DNA of 64,000 nucleotides from Streptomyces sp. 378 (GCF_030124145.1 NZ_JASKMS010000029.1:43437-107436), one strand, 5' to 3'; shown: positions 35,256-44,590, counted from the first letter of the stretch. Numbers and translations are program-made. Notes: generated by a model not told the origin, from the letters alone.

Positions 35256-36083
35256 TCAGCCCTTCGTCGCGCCGGCCGTCACGCCGTCGGCGATCTGGCG
35301 CTGCAGGAAGAGGTAGGTCACCAACACGGGTAGCCCGGCGATCAGGACACCGGCTGCGAAGGTGGGGATGTCGGCGGAGTACTGGCCGCGCAGTGAGGTG
35401 ATGCCCACCATCAGGGTGCGATGGTCTGCCGACGGCATCATCAGCAGCGAGATGAGCACGTCGTTCCAGCAGAACAGCGCGTCGAGGATGCCCACCGACA
35501 GCAGGGCCGGAGCACCCATCGGCAGCATGATGCGCCGGTAGACGCCGTACAGGGTGTTTCCGTCGATCCGTGCGGCGTCGACGAGCTCGGTGGGCACCGC
35601 TCGGTAGTAGCTCGTCATCAGGAAGACGGTGAACGGCAGGAACTGCGCGACGTAGGCGAGGATCAGCCCCGGATAGGTGTCGATGAGACCGCCGTCGGCC
35701 ATGATCCTGGCCAGCGGCACCATGATCACCTGGAACGGGATGAACAGTGCCGCGAGGCAGACCAGGGCCAGCGCGGACGAGCCGCGGAACCGCACTTGAG
35801 CCAGCGCGAACCCGGCCATGGACCCGATGAGCAGTAACAGCGCTACGGCGCAGGCCACCACGATCACGGAGTTGAGGAAGTACCGTCCCATGCCGACGCT
35901 GTTCCACGCGGTGCCGAGGTTGTCCCACCGGAGAGTGCTCGCCAGGGAGAACCGGTCGAGGATGTACTCCCGGCGGGTCTTCATCGCGACGTTGGCGGTG
36001 AACAGCAGGGGGTAGATCGTCGCCAGGGCGAGGAGCGCCATCGGCACGGCGACCAGCCATCTGCCCGGGCCCAGGCGGGACAT
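35256..36083 (-). CDS. Carbohydrate ABC importer permease, MalG type (second system)
   Basis: A 275-residue six-helix permease. EAA loop: ELVDAARIDGNTLYGVYRRI. Its ATG at 36083 shares one base with the stop of the MalF-like gene (TGATG). Followed after 3 bp by the enolase-superfamily gene. No ATPase in the operon, so it presumably shares the genome's common CUT1 ATPase. Confidence 0.93.
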   Translation of the reverse strand: MSRLGPGRWLVAVPMALLALATIYPLLFTANVAMKTRREYILDRFSLASTLRWDNLGTAWNSVGMGRYFLNSVIVVACAVALLLLIGSMAGFALAQVRFRGSSALALVCLAALFIPFQVIMVPLARIMADGGLIDTYPGLILAYVAQFLPFTVFLMTSYYRAVPTELVDAARIDGNTLYGVYRRIMLPMGAPALLSVGILDALFCWNDVLISLLMMPSADHRTLMVGITSLRGQYSADIPTFAAGVLIAGLPVLVTYLFLQRQIADGVTAGATKG

Positions 36084-37048
36084 CAGTCCTCCCTCCCCGC
36101 CCGGCGCAGCAGGCCGACCTGCAGCAGACCCACGACCAGCATGATGAGGAAGAGGACTGTGGACGCGGCCGACGCGAGCGCCGGGAGGCTCATCTGCCCC
36201 TGTTGGACCCAGATGTAGTACTCCGGCAGGTAGGTCGACCCTTCCGGGCCACCACTGGTCATGACGTAGAGCAGCCCGAACATCGAGGTCAGCATCCCGA
36301 TCATCGTGGTGACGACGACGAACTGGATGGTGCGGGACAGACCCGGGATGATGACGTGCCAGATCATTCGCGCGAGCGAGGCGCCGTCGACCCGGGCGGC
36401 GTCCAGAAGTGCGGAGTCCAGGGTCGCGAACCCGGCCAGGAACACCACCAGCGCCATCCCTGACGTCGCCCAGATGTGCACGCCGACGACGGCGAAGATG
36501 GCTACGTCGGGATCGCCGAGCCAGTCCACCGGCCCGACCCCTGAGCCGCCGAGCACGGCGTTCAGCGGACCGTCGAAGGCCAGGAGCAGGTTGAAGATCG
36601 CGCCGACGATCACCGGTGAGAGCACAGCCGGGAAGAAGTAGACGCTCCGGAAGAACGGGTGTCCTGGCACCCGCAGGTAGATGAAGGTGGCGAGCAGTCC
36701 CGGGATCGCGACCGCGACCGGCAGCAGCAGCACCAGCAGTCCGACGTTGCGCAGCGCGGTGCGGAACAGCGGGTCGTCGATGAGCTCCGCGTAGTTGTCG
36801 AGCCCCACCGTGACGCCGTTGCGTTCGCCGTCACCGGTGAAGGAGAAGCTGACTCCCAACCCCAGCGGCCACAGCCGGAGCACCACGATGATCAGGACAG
36901 CGGGAGCGACCAGGACGTAGGGGGCGAGGCGTTCGGCGCGACGGCCGTTCCGGACCCGCGGAGATTTCGACGCCGGGCCGCGGCCACCTACCGCCTCACC
37001 TGCTCGCGCCCCTTGAGCGGCGCGGACCGACGAACCAACGGGTGACAT
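36083..37048 (-). CDS. Carbohydrate ABC importer permease, MalF type (second system)
   Basis: A 321-residue permease with a polar leader of about 40 residues, then the first helix YVLVAPAVLIIVVLRLWPLG. EAA motif: ALLDAARVDGASLARMIWHV. It lies 4 bp after the binding-protein gene in the same operon. Forms the channel with the adjacent MalG-like protein. Confidence 0.93.
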   Translation of the reverse strand: MSPVGSSVRAAQGARAGEAVGGRGPASKSPRVRNGRRAERLAPYVLVAPAVLIIVVLRLWPLGLGVSFSFTGDGERNGVTVGLDNYAELIDDPLFRTALRNVGLLVLLLPVAVAIPGLLATFIYLRVPGHPFFRSVYFFPAVLSPVIVGAIFNLLLAFDGPLNAVLGGSGVGPVDWLGDPDVAIFAVVGVHIWATSGMALVVFLAGFATLDSALLDAARVDGASLARMIWHVIIPGLSRTIQFVVVTTMIGMLTSMFGLLYVMTSGGPEGSTYLPEYYIWVQQGQMSLPALASAASTVLFLIMLVVGLLQVGLLRRAGRED

Positions 37049-37052
37049 GGCC

Positions 37053-38324
37053 TCAGCCCGTCTGGTCGGACGCCGCCAGCTGCTTGACCGCCGCGTCGAC
37101 CGTGACCGATCCGCTCAGCAGTTGCTGAGACAGCCGCCCCATCAGGTCTACGGTCTTGGACGACAGGGCCACGTGGAGGGCGGGCTTGCCACCGTCGACC
37201 GCGGACACGATGGTGGCGACGGCCGGTCCACCGCTCGAGACGTCCACGGTGCGGTCGGCCGCGATGGCGCCGGCGTCGGCGTAGAACGACTTCAGTGCGT
37301 GGGTCGAGGTCAGGGAGCGCACCAGGTCGGCGGCGACCTGGGGGTCCTTCGTCCACTTCGCCACGGCGTAGCCGATGCCGCCGTCGTAGGGAAGGCTCGG
37401 CGTGGCGCCGGCCGTGACGACCGGCGACTTCATGACGCCGACATCGCCGGCGTCGAGGAATTCGGCGAAGTCCTTCCAGTGCCCGACGTCCGACATCAAC
37501 CCGATGACGTGGGCGGCCTTGTTGGACTGGAACACCGCGAACGCGTCGTTGAACATCGCCGTCGAGTTCGCCCCGTCGTTGTTCAGGCCTTTGTCGTCGG
37601 CCTCCTTCCAGAGCGAGAAGACCCGCTTGACCGCCGGCGAAGACCAGTCTCGTTGGCCGGCGATCCAGTCGTCGTACTCCGTGGGCGGCAGGACGCCCGA
37701 GCCGAGCCCGGACAGGAAGAACTGGATACCGATGCCTTCCTTGTTGCCCTGCGCGAAGCACCTGGCACCGGTTGCCTTGGCGATGGTCCGGCAGTTGGCG
37801 ACGAACTCGTCCCAGCTGGTGGCCGGCTGCTCCGGGTCCAGCCCTGCCTTCCGGTAGAGCGACTTGTTGTAGTAGATCGGGTGACCCTGCAATGTCACCG
37901 GCGCGGCGTAGGTCTTGCTGTCCTTGGTGAAGGCCTCCCACCCGGCCAGCCTCTTCTTGTCATCACGGACGTACTCGTCCAACGGCAGAAGGGAGTCCGC
38001 CCGGTCACGGATCTGCCCGCCACCGTTGAAGAGCATGACGTCCGGCCCCTTGCCGGCTTGGATGGCGGCCCCGAGCAGGGTGTAGTACTGCTCGAACGGC
38101 TGCGCGACGAACTCGACCGTCACGCCGGGGTGCCGCTCGGCGAAGTCGGCCTTGGCCTTCTTGATGTATGAGGACGCTGTGGCGTCGCCAGACTTCCAGT
38201 CCCAGACGACGAGCTTGCCCTTCGAACCACCGGACGCCGAATCCGGGTCGGAGGCGCTTCCGCAGCCCGCTAAGAGAACGAGCCCGGCGACCAGGGTCAC
38301 CGACCACAGTGTTCGCTGCTTCAT
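37053..38324 (-). CDS. Sugar-binding lipoprotein of second ABC importer
   Basis: A 423-residue SBP_bac_1 protein. ATG 38324 is chosen; the frame is open further but would run through the operator repeats. Lipoprotein signal: MKQRTLWSVTLVAGLVLLAGC. The mature part begins KLVVWDWKSGDATASSYIKK and shows typical segments (YYNKSLYRKAGLDPEQPATS; GGIGYAVAKWTKDPQVAADL). First gene of a leftward operon (binding protein, MalF, MalG, dehydratase-like, chimeric fragment), divergent from the GntR gene. Confidence 0.93.
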   Translation of the reverse strand: MKQRTLWSVTLVAGLVLLAGCGSASDPDSASGGSKGKLVVWDWKSGDATASSYIKKAKADFAERHPGVTVEFVAQPFEQYYTLLGAAIQAGKGPDVMLFNGGGQIRDRADSLLPLDEYVRDDKKRLAGWEAFTKDSKTYAAPVTLQGHPIYYNKSLYRKAGLDPEQPATSWDEFVANCRTIAKATGARCFAQGNKEGIGIQFFLSGLGSGVLPPTEYDDWIAGQRDWSSPAVKRVFSLWKEADDKGLNNDGANSTAMFNDAFAVFQSNKAAHVIGLMSDVGHWKDFAEFLDAGDVGVMKSPVVTAGATPSLPYDGGIGYAVAKWTKDPQVAADLVRSLTSTHALKSFYADAGAIAADRTVDVSSGGPAVATIVSAVDGGKPALHVALSSKTVDLMGRLSQQLLSGSVTVDAAVKQLAASDQTG

Positions 38325-38383
38325 TGCTGCCCCACGCTCCTGAGGTGGCCGGCTGTCCGGCAATTGAGGTTGAGGAAGAACGC

Positions 38384-38425
38384 AACTCGTATGACGTATG
38401 TAACTCGTATGACGTATGACGTCAA
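38384..38425. promoter_or_regulatory. Tandem 18-bp operator repeats over the importer promoter
   Basis: Two adjacent 18-bp copies of AACTCGTATGACGTATG plus T/A (38384-38401, 38402-38419; 17 of 18 identical). They carry four CGTATG half-sites in one direction. On the minus strand a promoter fits exactly over them: TTGACG (38425-38420), 17 bp, TACATA (38402-38397). Protein bound to the repeats would cover both promoter elements. The adjacent GntR regulator is the likely ligand. Confidence 0.7.
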
Positions 38426-38483
38426 CCGGATGCCGTATAGTTGGCGAGCATCCGTGGTATGGCACGGGTCCCGGGGGGGTGTC

Positions 38484-39254
38484 ATGACCGCAGTACCGCA
38501 GTCATCCGCAGAGGCCTCCGAGGCCCCCGCCTGGAGCCGGCGCCCGGCGAACCTTGCCGCCGCGGTCACGGCTGAGCTGGTGGAGCGGATCGTCCGTGGA
38601 GTTCATCCGTCCGGTTCGCCGCTGCCTCCCGAGCCCGTGCTCTGCGAGACCTTCTCGGTCAGCCGCACCGTGGTCCGTGAGGCGGTGAAGATTCTTCAGG
38701 AGAAGGGGCTGGTGCAGGTCCGCCAGGGCGCCGGCACGATGGTCACCCCGCCGGCGATGTGGAACATGCTTGACGAGCTGGTCCTCGGCGCGACCATCGC
38801 CGAGGACGAGAGCCTGGCCATCCTCGATCACCTCGTAGCGACCCGCCGCGTGCTGGAGTCCGATATGGCCAACGTCGCCGCCCGCCTGGCGAACGCCGAG
38901 GTGATCGACCAGCTGCGCGGTCTGGTGGAGCGGATGGATGAGCTCGTCGACGACCCCGCTTCGTACAACGAAGAGGACCGGGCGTTCCACGACGCCGTCA
39001 TGCAGGCGTCGGGGAACCGCATCGGCCGTGCCGTGGTCCGTTCGCTGGAGCGCCAGGTCATCAACTCCGCCCGGTACATGGGCCGAACCGGCCGCGCCTT
39101 CTGCGTCGCGTCCAACCACGGCCATCGGCGCATCTACGAGCGGATCGCCGCGCACGACCCCAAGGGTGCGGCCGAGGCGATGTTCACCCACATCACCGAG
39201 GCGTGGGTGGTGCGCCGCAGCGGGCCGGGCGAGCCGACCCGGCTGCGGCGTTAG
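38484..39254 (+). CDS. GntR-family regulator, FadR/FCD subgroup
   Basis: A 256-residue regulator. ATG 38484 follows a GGGGGGGTGT stretch; the earlier open frame only reads through the operator repeats. Winged HTH at about residues 20-85 (LVERIVRGVHPSGSPLPPEP; LCETFSVSRTVVREAVKILQ; GLVQVRQGAGTMVTPP). An FCD all-helical effector domain follows, with His/Asp metal-site residues (EDRAFHDAVMQASGNR; HGHRRIYERIAAHDP). FCD members bind sugar acids or similar carboxylates, which fits the dehydratase-like gene of the divergent operon. Confidence 0.92.
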   Translation: MTAVPQSSAEASEAPAWSRRPANLAAAVTAELVERIVRGVHPSGSPLPPEPVLCETFSVSRTVVREAVKILQEKGLVQVRQGAGTMVTPPAMWNMLDELVLGATIAEDESLAILDHLVATRRVLESDMANVAARLANAEVIDQLRGLVERMDELVDDPASYNEEDRAFHDAVMQASGNRIGRAVVRSLERQVINSARYMGRTGRAFCVASNHGHRRIYERIAAHDPKGAAEAMFTHITEAWVVRRSGPGEPTRLRR

Positions 39255-39259
39255 GGCCC

Positions 39260-39279
39260 TGTGACGTCGTGATCAATCG
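39260..39279 (+). repeat. Solitary IS-end copy, left of LPMO gene
   Basis: TGTGACGTCGTGATCAATCG matches 19 of 20 bases of the sequence at 40446-40465 that precedes the IS5-type transposase, in the same orientation. It follows the GntR stop by 5 bp. Together the two copies bracket the LPMO gene. Confidence 0.65.
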
Positions 39280-39559
39280 GTTGCCTTCAGCAACGGCCGA
39301 ACGAACGAACCTGAAACCCCGTCACTCCGCCCTGACCAGCTGATCAGCACCTCCCGCACGCCGGGGAACCTCAAACTGGACAGCCCTCACGCCAGAACCA
39401 GGTCCCGTTGCCATGCTGCGAACGCCCCTCCCTGGCATCGCCCCGCACACCAGTCCAGGCCGCACCCTCGCTTTCCGGTCCCGGGAACGGCTCTGACTCC
39501 CGGCTCACGACAGATTCCCTGCTCGCCGCCCACCCCTGTAATCAACTCCGCTTGTTTCA

Positions 39560-39601
39560 TTGACATCTCACTCAGAAGTCCTACCGTTGGGAGCGCTCCC
39601 A
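39560..39601 (+). promoter_or_regulatory. LPMO promoter with perfect CebR box
   Basis: -35 TTGACA (39560-39565), 16-bp spacer, -10 TACCGT (39582-39587), followed at once by the perfect 14-bp palindrome TGGGAGCGCTCCCA (39588-39601). This is the known operator of CebR, the Streptomyces repressor relieved by cello-oligosaccharides. It covers the expected transcription start. The LPMO gene begins 33 bp later. Confidence 0.88.
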
Positions 39602-39634
39602 TGACAGCCTTGCAACTGGAAGGAGTCCCCCCAC

Positions 39635-40309
39635 ATGCGCAAACAGAGTCCGTTAGCCGGGCGTTCGCGGTCATCCCTCCGCCGGCCTCTCCAGGCGCTC
39701 GTCATGCTGTTCGCCGTGGTTGTCGGCGCACTCACCTGGTCGGCCCCCGCCCAGGCCCACGGCACCGTCGTCGGCCCCGCCTCCCGCGCGTACCAGTGCT
39801 GGAAGACGTGGGGCAGCAACCACACGAACCCGGCCATGCAGACCGAAGACCCCATGTGTTGGCAGGCCTTCCAGGCCAACCCCGACACCATGTGGAACTG
39901 GATGAGCGCGCTCCGCGACGGCCTCGGTGGCCAGTTCCAGGCGCGGACCCCCGACGGGACGCTCTGCAGCAACAACCTCTCGAGGAACGCCAGCCTGAAC
40001 AAGCCCGGGCAGTGGAAGACCACCACCGTCGGCAACAACTTCTCGGTCCACCTGTACGACCAGGCGTCCCACGGTGCCGACTACTTCAAGGTCTACGTGA
40101 GCAAGCAGGGCTTCAACCCCAAGACCCAGACCCTGGGCTGGAGCAACCTCGACTTCATCACGCAGACCGGCCGCTTCGCCCCGGCGAAGGACATCACGTT
40201 CCCCGTCCAAACCTCCGGCTACACCGGACACCACATCCTGTTCGTGATCTGGCAGGCCTCACACCTCGACCAGGCCTACATGTGGTGCAGCGACGTGAAC
40301 TTCGGCTGA
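39635..40309 (+). CDS. AA10 lytic polysaccharide monooxygenase (cellulose-active type)
   Basis: A 224-residue secreted copper enzyme with GGAAGGAG upstream of ATG 39635. The signal peptide ends APAQA, leaving His42 as the N-terminal residue (HGTVVGPASRAYQCWKTWG). His42 and His146 (YDQASHGADYF) form the histidine brace, and Phe223 in the C-terminal CSDVNFG is the axial residue. Single domain, no CBM. It cleaves crystalline polysaccharide oxidatively and is controlled by the CebR box directly upstream. It is isolated from other cellulase genes and bracketed by IS-end copies. Confidence 0.94.
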   Translation: MRKQSPLAGRSRSSLRRPLQALVMLFAVVVGALTWSAPAQAHGTVVGPASRAYQCWKTWGSNHTNPAMQTEDPMCWQAFQANPDTMWNWMSALRDGLGGQFQARTPDGTLCSNNLSRNASLNKPGQWKTTTVGNNFSVHLYDQASHGADYFKVYVSKQGFNPKTQTLGWSNLDFITQTGRFAPAKDITFPVQTSGYTGHHILFVIWQASHLDQAYMWCSDVNFG

Positions 40310-40445
40310 GCCGGGGAGCACCGCACACGGCACCGGCACCTGCCGGGCGCCGGTATCCCGTCGTCCGGCCGACCGAGCTCCGTCGGGCCAGGGGACCCAT
40401 TTGGTCACCCTGCCCCGACGGGGCTTCCTGTGTTCCTAGGGTCTG
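40310..40445. terminator. LPMO 3' region with possible hairpin terminator
   Basis: CCGTCGGG near 40380 pairs with CCCGACGG near 40410, giving an 8-bp stem with a long loop about 75 bp after the LPMO stop. Weak evidence only; nothing else recognised. Confidence 0.35.
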
Positions 40446-41070
40446 TGTGATGTCGTGATCAATCGTGTCGTTCCGGATCCGTCTGGGATGCGGATCCGGT
40501 AGGAAGACTTTCGTGACGCGCAGGCAACTCACCGATGAGCAATGGAGGTTGATAGAGCCGTTCCTGCCGATAGGTGAGTACGGCCCGCGCCCCGAGCGGC
40601 TGCGGGATCAGTTCGAGGGGGGGTGATCTGACGGTTCAGGACAGGCGCGCAGTGGCGGGAGATGCCGGAAGCATTCGGGCCCTGGCCGACCGTCTACGGA
40701 CGCTTCCGGGTCTGGCGGAACGCCGGTGTCTTCACCGCCCTGCTGGAGGCCTGATCGCCGAAGCCGCCCGCCAGGGCAAGACAGACCTGTCCCTGATCAG
40801 CGTGGACTCCACGACCGTCCGTGCTCACCACGACGCCGCCGGGATGATCGTCGGCAAGGTTGTCATGGAAGCTCTCGAGGAAGCCACAGCCGAGCAGGAC
40901 CAGACCCGGCAAGAAGGGGTGACGAGGCGGAACAGAACGGGCGGGACGGCGGAAACGAGCCTGAGCAGGCCGACCGCGACGCGTCCGCCGCCGACGCGGA
41001 CTCCGTCTGAAGGAAGGGCAACCGGGGCGGCCGTCCGGTCACTTTCGACGCGTCCGGGCCTTGGCACACC
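40446..41070 (+). mobile_element. Degraded IS5-family element (transposase pseudogene)
   Basis: Starts with the IS-end sequence TGTGATGTCGTGATCAATCG. From GTG 40513 the transposase reads TRRQLTDEQWRLIEPFLPIG and RPERLRDQFEG. It is then broken by a change in a run of seven G and by a Trp-to-stop (TGA) codon, resumes as FRTGAQWREMPEAFGPWPTV, and shifts again near 40750. The next segment is LIAEAARQGKTDLSLISVDS with TTVRAHHDAAGM, which holds the first catalytic Asp of the DDE triad. The C-terminal half is missing. It cannot encode an active transposase. Confidence 0.82.
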
Positions 41071-41280
41071 CCGCTGAACGACCGGAAAGAGCCAGAGCCA
41101 CCGGCATTGCGTCCAGGGGCTCGCGCGACGAGGAGGAGGGGCCGGCTGGGGCTGGCGGCGGCGTGCCGCATCCAGCAGGTATCCACAGATCCACCGAGGC
41201 ACCGTGGGGCCCCGCACCCACTCGGGCCCCACGGCCGACATCCGCTCCTGTCCCAAAGGGTCGGATAGGCGTCGATTCCG

Positions 41281-43656
41281 CTATCGCAGTGCCCACTGCT
41301 GGTTGGTGCCGCCGTGGCAAGACCAGAGGGTGATCCTGGTGCCGTTGGCGGTGCCGGCGGCGTTGGCGTCGAGGCACAGTCCGGACTGGACACCGGTGAT
41401 GGTGCCGTCGGGGTTGACGTTCCATTGCTGGTTGTTCTGGCCGTTGCAGTCCCAGATGATGACGGCGGTGCCGTTGGTGGTGCCGCCTCCGCTGGCATCG
41501 AGGCACTTGTCGCCGTGGACGGTCAGTTGTTTGCCGGCGGTGTAGGTCCAGGTCTGGCCGGCCGCGCCGGTGCAGTCCCAGAGTTGGGTCTGGGTGCCGT
41601 TGGTGGTGCCGGCGCCGGGGACGGTCAGGCAGCGGCCGGACTGCGCGCCCACGATCTGCTGCTTGGGCGGCGGTGGGGTGGCGTCCCGCGGCCCGGCGGA
41701 CGCCATCACGTCCCGGGCACCGGAAGGCCAGTTGCCATTGGTGACCGTGACATTGCCGGAGACCACGTTGCCGCGGTCCCCGTTGGTCACGTTCGTGCTG
41801 CCGTTGGTCGACCAGTTGTTGGCGACGGTCCAGTTCCCCATGTTCTCGCCACCCCAGTAGTTGGCCGTCGCCCACGTACCGGTGTTCGAGAAGACGTTGC
41901 TGGTGGCCGTGTAGTACTTCGAGCCCTCGTCGAAGTACAGCCCGAAGTGTCCGTTGGTCCGCAGGCAGTGGTTCCGGCTGATCTGCGCGCTCGGGTTCCA
42001 TCCGAGCGTGTAGATGCAGCCACCGTCGTTCATCTGCTGCATGACGTCGTGGATGTAGTTGCCGATGATCCGGTTGTTGGACGCGGTGGTCGGCGTCGTG
42101 TAGCGCGGCTGGTAGTTGTACAGGCCGCGGTTGGCATAGTGGTTGCTGCCGCCCGCGTCATTGGCGCCCCAGCCGTACCCGATCGACATGCCGGAGTACG
42201 GCATGTTGTAGACCTCGTTCTGGGCGACGGTGCTGTTGGTGACGTACGTGGTCAGGACGGAGACGTTGCCCCGGTAGTCCGCCCCGAGGTCGTGGATGCG
42301 GTTGTTGCTGATCGTGATGTCCCTGTTGACCATGCGCTGGTCGCTGGGGTGGTGGGCGTCGGCGCGCACGCCGCCCACGAGGATGCCCCCGGCTGAGCTC
42401 CGGGCGATCTCCGACCGGGTCACCGTGATGTTGCCGGCGCCCAGGCCGACGCCGCTGGCGTGCGCGTTGGCGTCGTTGCCGATACCGATGGCCGTCTGGC
42501 CCAGGTTGACGAACTTGGAGTCGCTGAAGGTGATGGTGTTGGCGGCGGAGATCTGCACGGCGGCCGGCATTTGCAGCCAGTGTGGCCGGGCGGCCTCGAA
42601 CTGCGTGCAGCCGTTGTGGCAGGAGTCGAAGCCCGGCCAGCTCCGGTTGCCGGCGAGGTACGCGCCGGTCTGCTGGTCCACGTAACCCTGGTTGCTGCTG
42701 GGGCCCAGCCAGCTCGTGCCGGTGAAGGTGATCCCGCTGAACGTGATGTGGTGCGCCGGCTCGCTGTACGTGCCCCCGACGTTCACCAGCGATTGCAGCG
42801 TCGGCAGTTCCACGCTGACGGTGCTCATGTTCTGCCCGGCCCGGGGGATGTAGTACAAGTCTCCGGCCGTGGGGTTGAGGTACCACTCGCCGGGCGAGTC
42901 CAGGAACTCGTACGCGTTGGACAGGTAGAACGGACCGGCCCGGTGTGGCCGCATGAGGGTGTCGTAGCCGAAGTTGTTGTTGTTCCACGCCGGCTGCTGC
43001 ATCGTGATGAAGTTCGCACTGATGCTCTGCACCGGCGAGTACCGGTCGGTGAAGGAGTTGACGCTCTCCACCTCGATCCGGCTCTGGTTCGCCAGGTTGT
43101 TCAGATAGCTCAGCGCACCGCCCGAGAACCTCATTCCGGCGCTGGAGGCCGTGAAATCGGCCCTGTTCACCTGCGTGCGGGCCCGGGTGGCGACGGCGCC
43201 GTCGACATAGAGCTGCCGGGCGTCGAGACCGGCGGGCACGTCGGCCCGCCAGATGTTCCTGGCTGCGTCGGCCACCGACCAGCCGGTGACCGCCCGGGCA
43301 CCGGTGATCACCGGGCGCGCCGACGGGGCGGCCTGCCACACGACCGTGTGACCGCCTGAGCCGGAGTCCTCCGCCGTCAGCCGGAAGGGTTGGGCCAGCC
43401 GGTACACACCGTCGGCCAACTGCACCACGATGTCGTCCGACATGTCGTCGTTGAGCGATCGCACCGCCGCCTGCGCGGCTGTCAGTGAGCACGGCTGCGC
43501 GCTGGAACAGTCAGTGCCGGTGCCGGACGGCGAGACGTACACAGTGCGGGGGGCTGCGGATGCGGGCGCGGGGAACGCCGTCACGGCGGTCGCGGCTAAA
43601 CCGACGGTGGCGGCTGCGGCCAGAAGCCGCCTTCGTATCGTGAGAGTTGTTAACAC
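41281..43656 (-). CDS. Secreted right-handed beta-helix CAZyme-like protein with RICIN domain
   Basis: A 791-residue protein with GTG start at 43656 (AAGGAG 6 nt upstream). Codon 2 is TTA, so translation should need the bldA tRNA. Signal peptide to about residue 35 (PAPASAAP). A beta-helix of about 600 residues follows: TVYVSPSGTGTDCSSAQPCS, HITFSGITFTGTSWLG, NTITFSDSKFVNLGQTAIGI, RDITISNNRIHDLGADYRGN. This architecture recalls GH141/GH120-like helices. Residues about 665-791 are a RICIN trefoil whose first repeat is almost identical in DNA to the remnant at 53.6 kb. The glycosidic bond attacked cannot be determined. Confidence 0.85.
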   Translation of the reverse strand: MLTTLTIRRRLLAAAATVGLAATAVTAFPAPASAAPRTVYVSPSGTGTDCSSAQPCSLTAAQAAVRSLNDDMSDDIVVQLADGVYRLAQPFRLTAEDSGSGGHTVVWQAAPSARPVITGARAVTGWSVADAARNIWRADVPAGLDARQLYVDGAVATRARTQVNRADFTASSAGMRFSGGALSYLNNLANQSRIEVESVNSFTDRYSPVQSISANFITMQQPAWNNNNFGYDTLMRPHRAGPFYLSNAYEFLDSPGEWYLNPTAGDLYYIPRAGQNMSTVSVELPTLQSLVNVGGTYSEPAHHITFSGITFTGTSWLGPSSNQGYVDQQTGAYLAGNRSWPGFDSCHNGCTQFEAARPHWLQMPAAVQISAANTITFSDSKFVNLGQTAIGIGNDANAHASGVGLGAGNITVTRSEIARSSAGGILVGGVRADAHHPSDQRMVNRDITISNNRIHDLGADYRGNVSVLTTYVTNSTVAQNEVYNMPYSGMSIGYGWGANDAGGSNHYANRGLYNYQPRYTTPTTASNNRIIGNYIHDVMQQMNDGGCIYTLGWNPSAQISRNHCLRTNGHFGLYFDEGSKYYTATSNVFSNTGTWATANYWGGENMGNWTVANNWSTNGSTNVTNGDRGNVVSGNVTVTNGNWPSGARDVMASAGPRDATPPPPKQQIVGAQSGRCLTVPGAGTTNGTQTQLWDCTGAAGQTWTYTAGKQLTVHGDKCLDASGGGTTNGTAVIIWDCNGQNNQQWNVNPDGTITGVQSGLCLDANAAGTANGTRITLWSCHGGTNQQWALR

Positions 43657-43720
43657 GTTTTCTCCTTATGGCGGTTCCCAGGCGGAAGGGGATGACGGCG
43701 CGACCGGGCCTGTCACCCGG

Positions 43721-44590
43721 TCAAGGAGTGCTTTCCAGTCCGCGGAGTACGGTTCGGAGGTAGGACAGCCCGTCACGGGCGAGGGTGTCCTGCGACGGGG
43801 CAAGCGGCCGCCAGATCGAGGCCGCGGTGGCGATGGCCTCGTTCTGCGCGGTGAACGACTCGATGCACACCGCGCCGCCGTAGCCGGTCGTGGCCAGGCC
43901 GGAGAGGAAGCGTGGCCAGTCGAAGTGGTCGGCGCCCGGGGTGCCGCGGTCGGTGCCGCTGACCTGGACGTGCTTGATGTGCGGACCAGCCGAGACGAGC
44001 GCCTCGTAGGGGTCGGCCTCCTCGATGTTCATGTGATAGGTGTCGATCATGAGACCGACGTTCGCGGGCAGACCGTCGATCAGCTCCACCGCCTGCTCGA
44101 CCGTGTTGACGACGCTCGTCTCATAGCGGTTGAGGGCCTCCACGCCGATGCTCACGCCCCGCTCCCCCGCGTGGTCGGCCACTGGCCGCAGGGCGCGGCG
44201 GACGTCCGCGTAGCAGGCCGCGCGCTCAGACGGTGACATGCGCCAGGTCCGCCCCACCGCGGCGTAGACCGGGCCGCCGACGCAGGGCGCGCCGACGGCC
44301 ACCGCGCTGTCCACACACGTTTTCAGGTACGACACGGTGGAGGCGACGACCTCCGGCGGGGCGTTCACGAGGTCACGTCCGGGCGAGGTGACCGCACAGA
44401 CGCCGACCGCGCGCAGGCCGTACGCCGCCAGCAGGTCCCGGGTGCGGGCCGGGTCCCAGTCGCCGGGTTGCTCGATCGGCAGCTCGACCGCGTCGAAACC
44501 GAACGCGGCGATCCGCGGCACCAGCTCGGCCATGGCCTCGTCGTCGACCGGCGAGGCCCAGACCCACGGGTTGACACCGATGGTGTACAC
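43721..44590 (-). CDS. Ketose 3-epimerase of the D-tagatose/D-allulose 3-epimerase family
   Basis: A 289-residue TIM barrel, the usual length for the family. The metal ligands fall where expected: Glu151 (SIGVEALNRYETS), Asp183 (LMIDTYHMNIEE), His207 (IKHVQVSGTDRGTPG) and Glu244 (VCIESF). Compare Glu150/Asp183/His209/Glu244 in the Agrobacterium enzyme. It would interconvert ketohexoses at C3 (or a 3-keto or phosphorylated analogue). It is the last gene of an RbsABC-type operon, 4 bp after the binding-protein gene, so its substrate is probably the imported sugar. The beta-helix gene begins 64 bp further on. Confidence 0.88.
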   Translation of the reverse strand: MYTIGVNPWVWASPVDDEAMAELVPRIAAFGFDAVELPIEQPGDWDPARTRDLLAAYGLRAVGVCAVTSPGRDLVNAPPEVVASTVSYLKTCVDSAVAVGAPCVGGPVYAAVGRTWRMSPSERAACYADVRRALRPVADHAGERGVSIGVEALNRYETSVVNTVEQAVELIDGLPANVGLMIDTYHMNIEEADPYEALVSAGPHIKHVQVSGTDRGTPGADHFDWPRFLSGLATTGYGGAVCIESFTAQNEAIATAASIWRPLAPSQDTLARDGLSYLRTVLRGLESTP

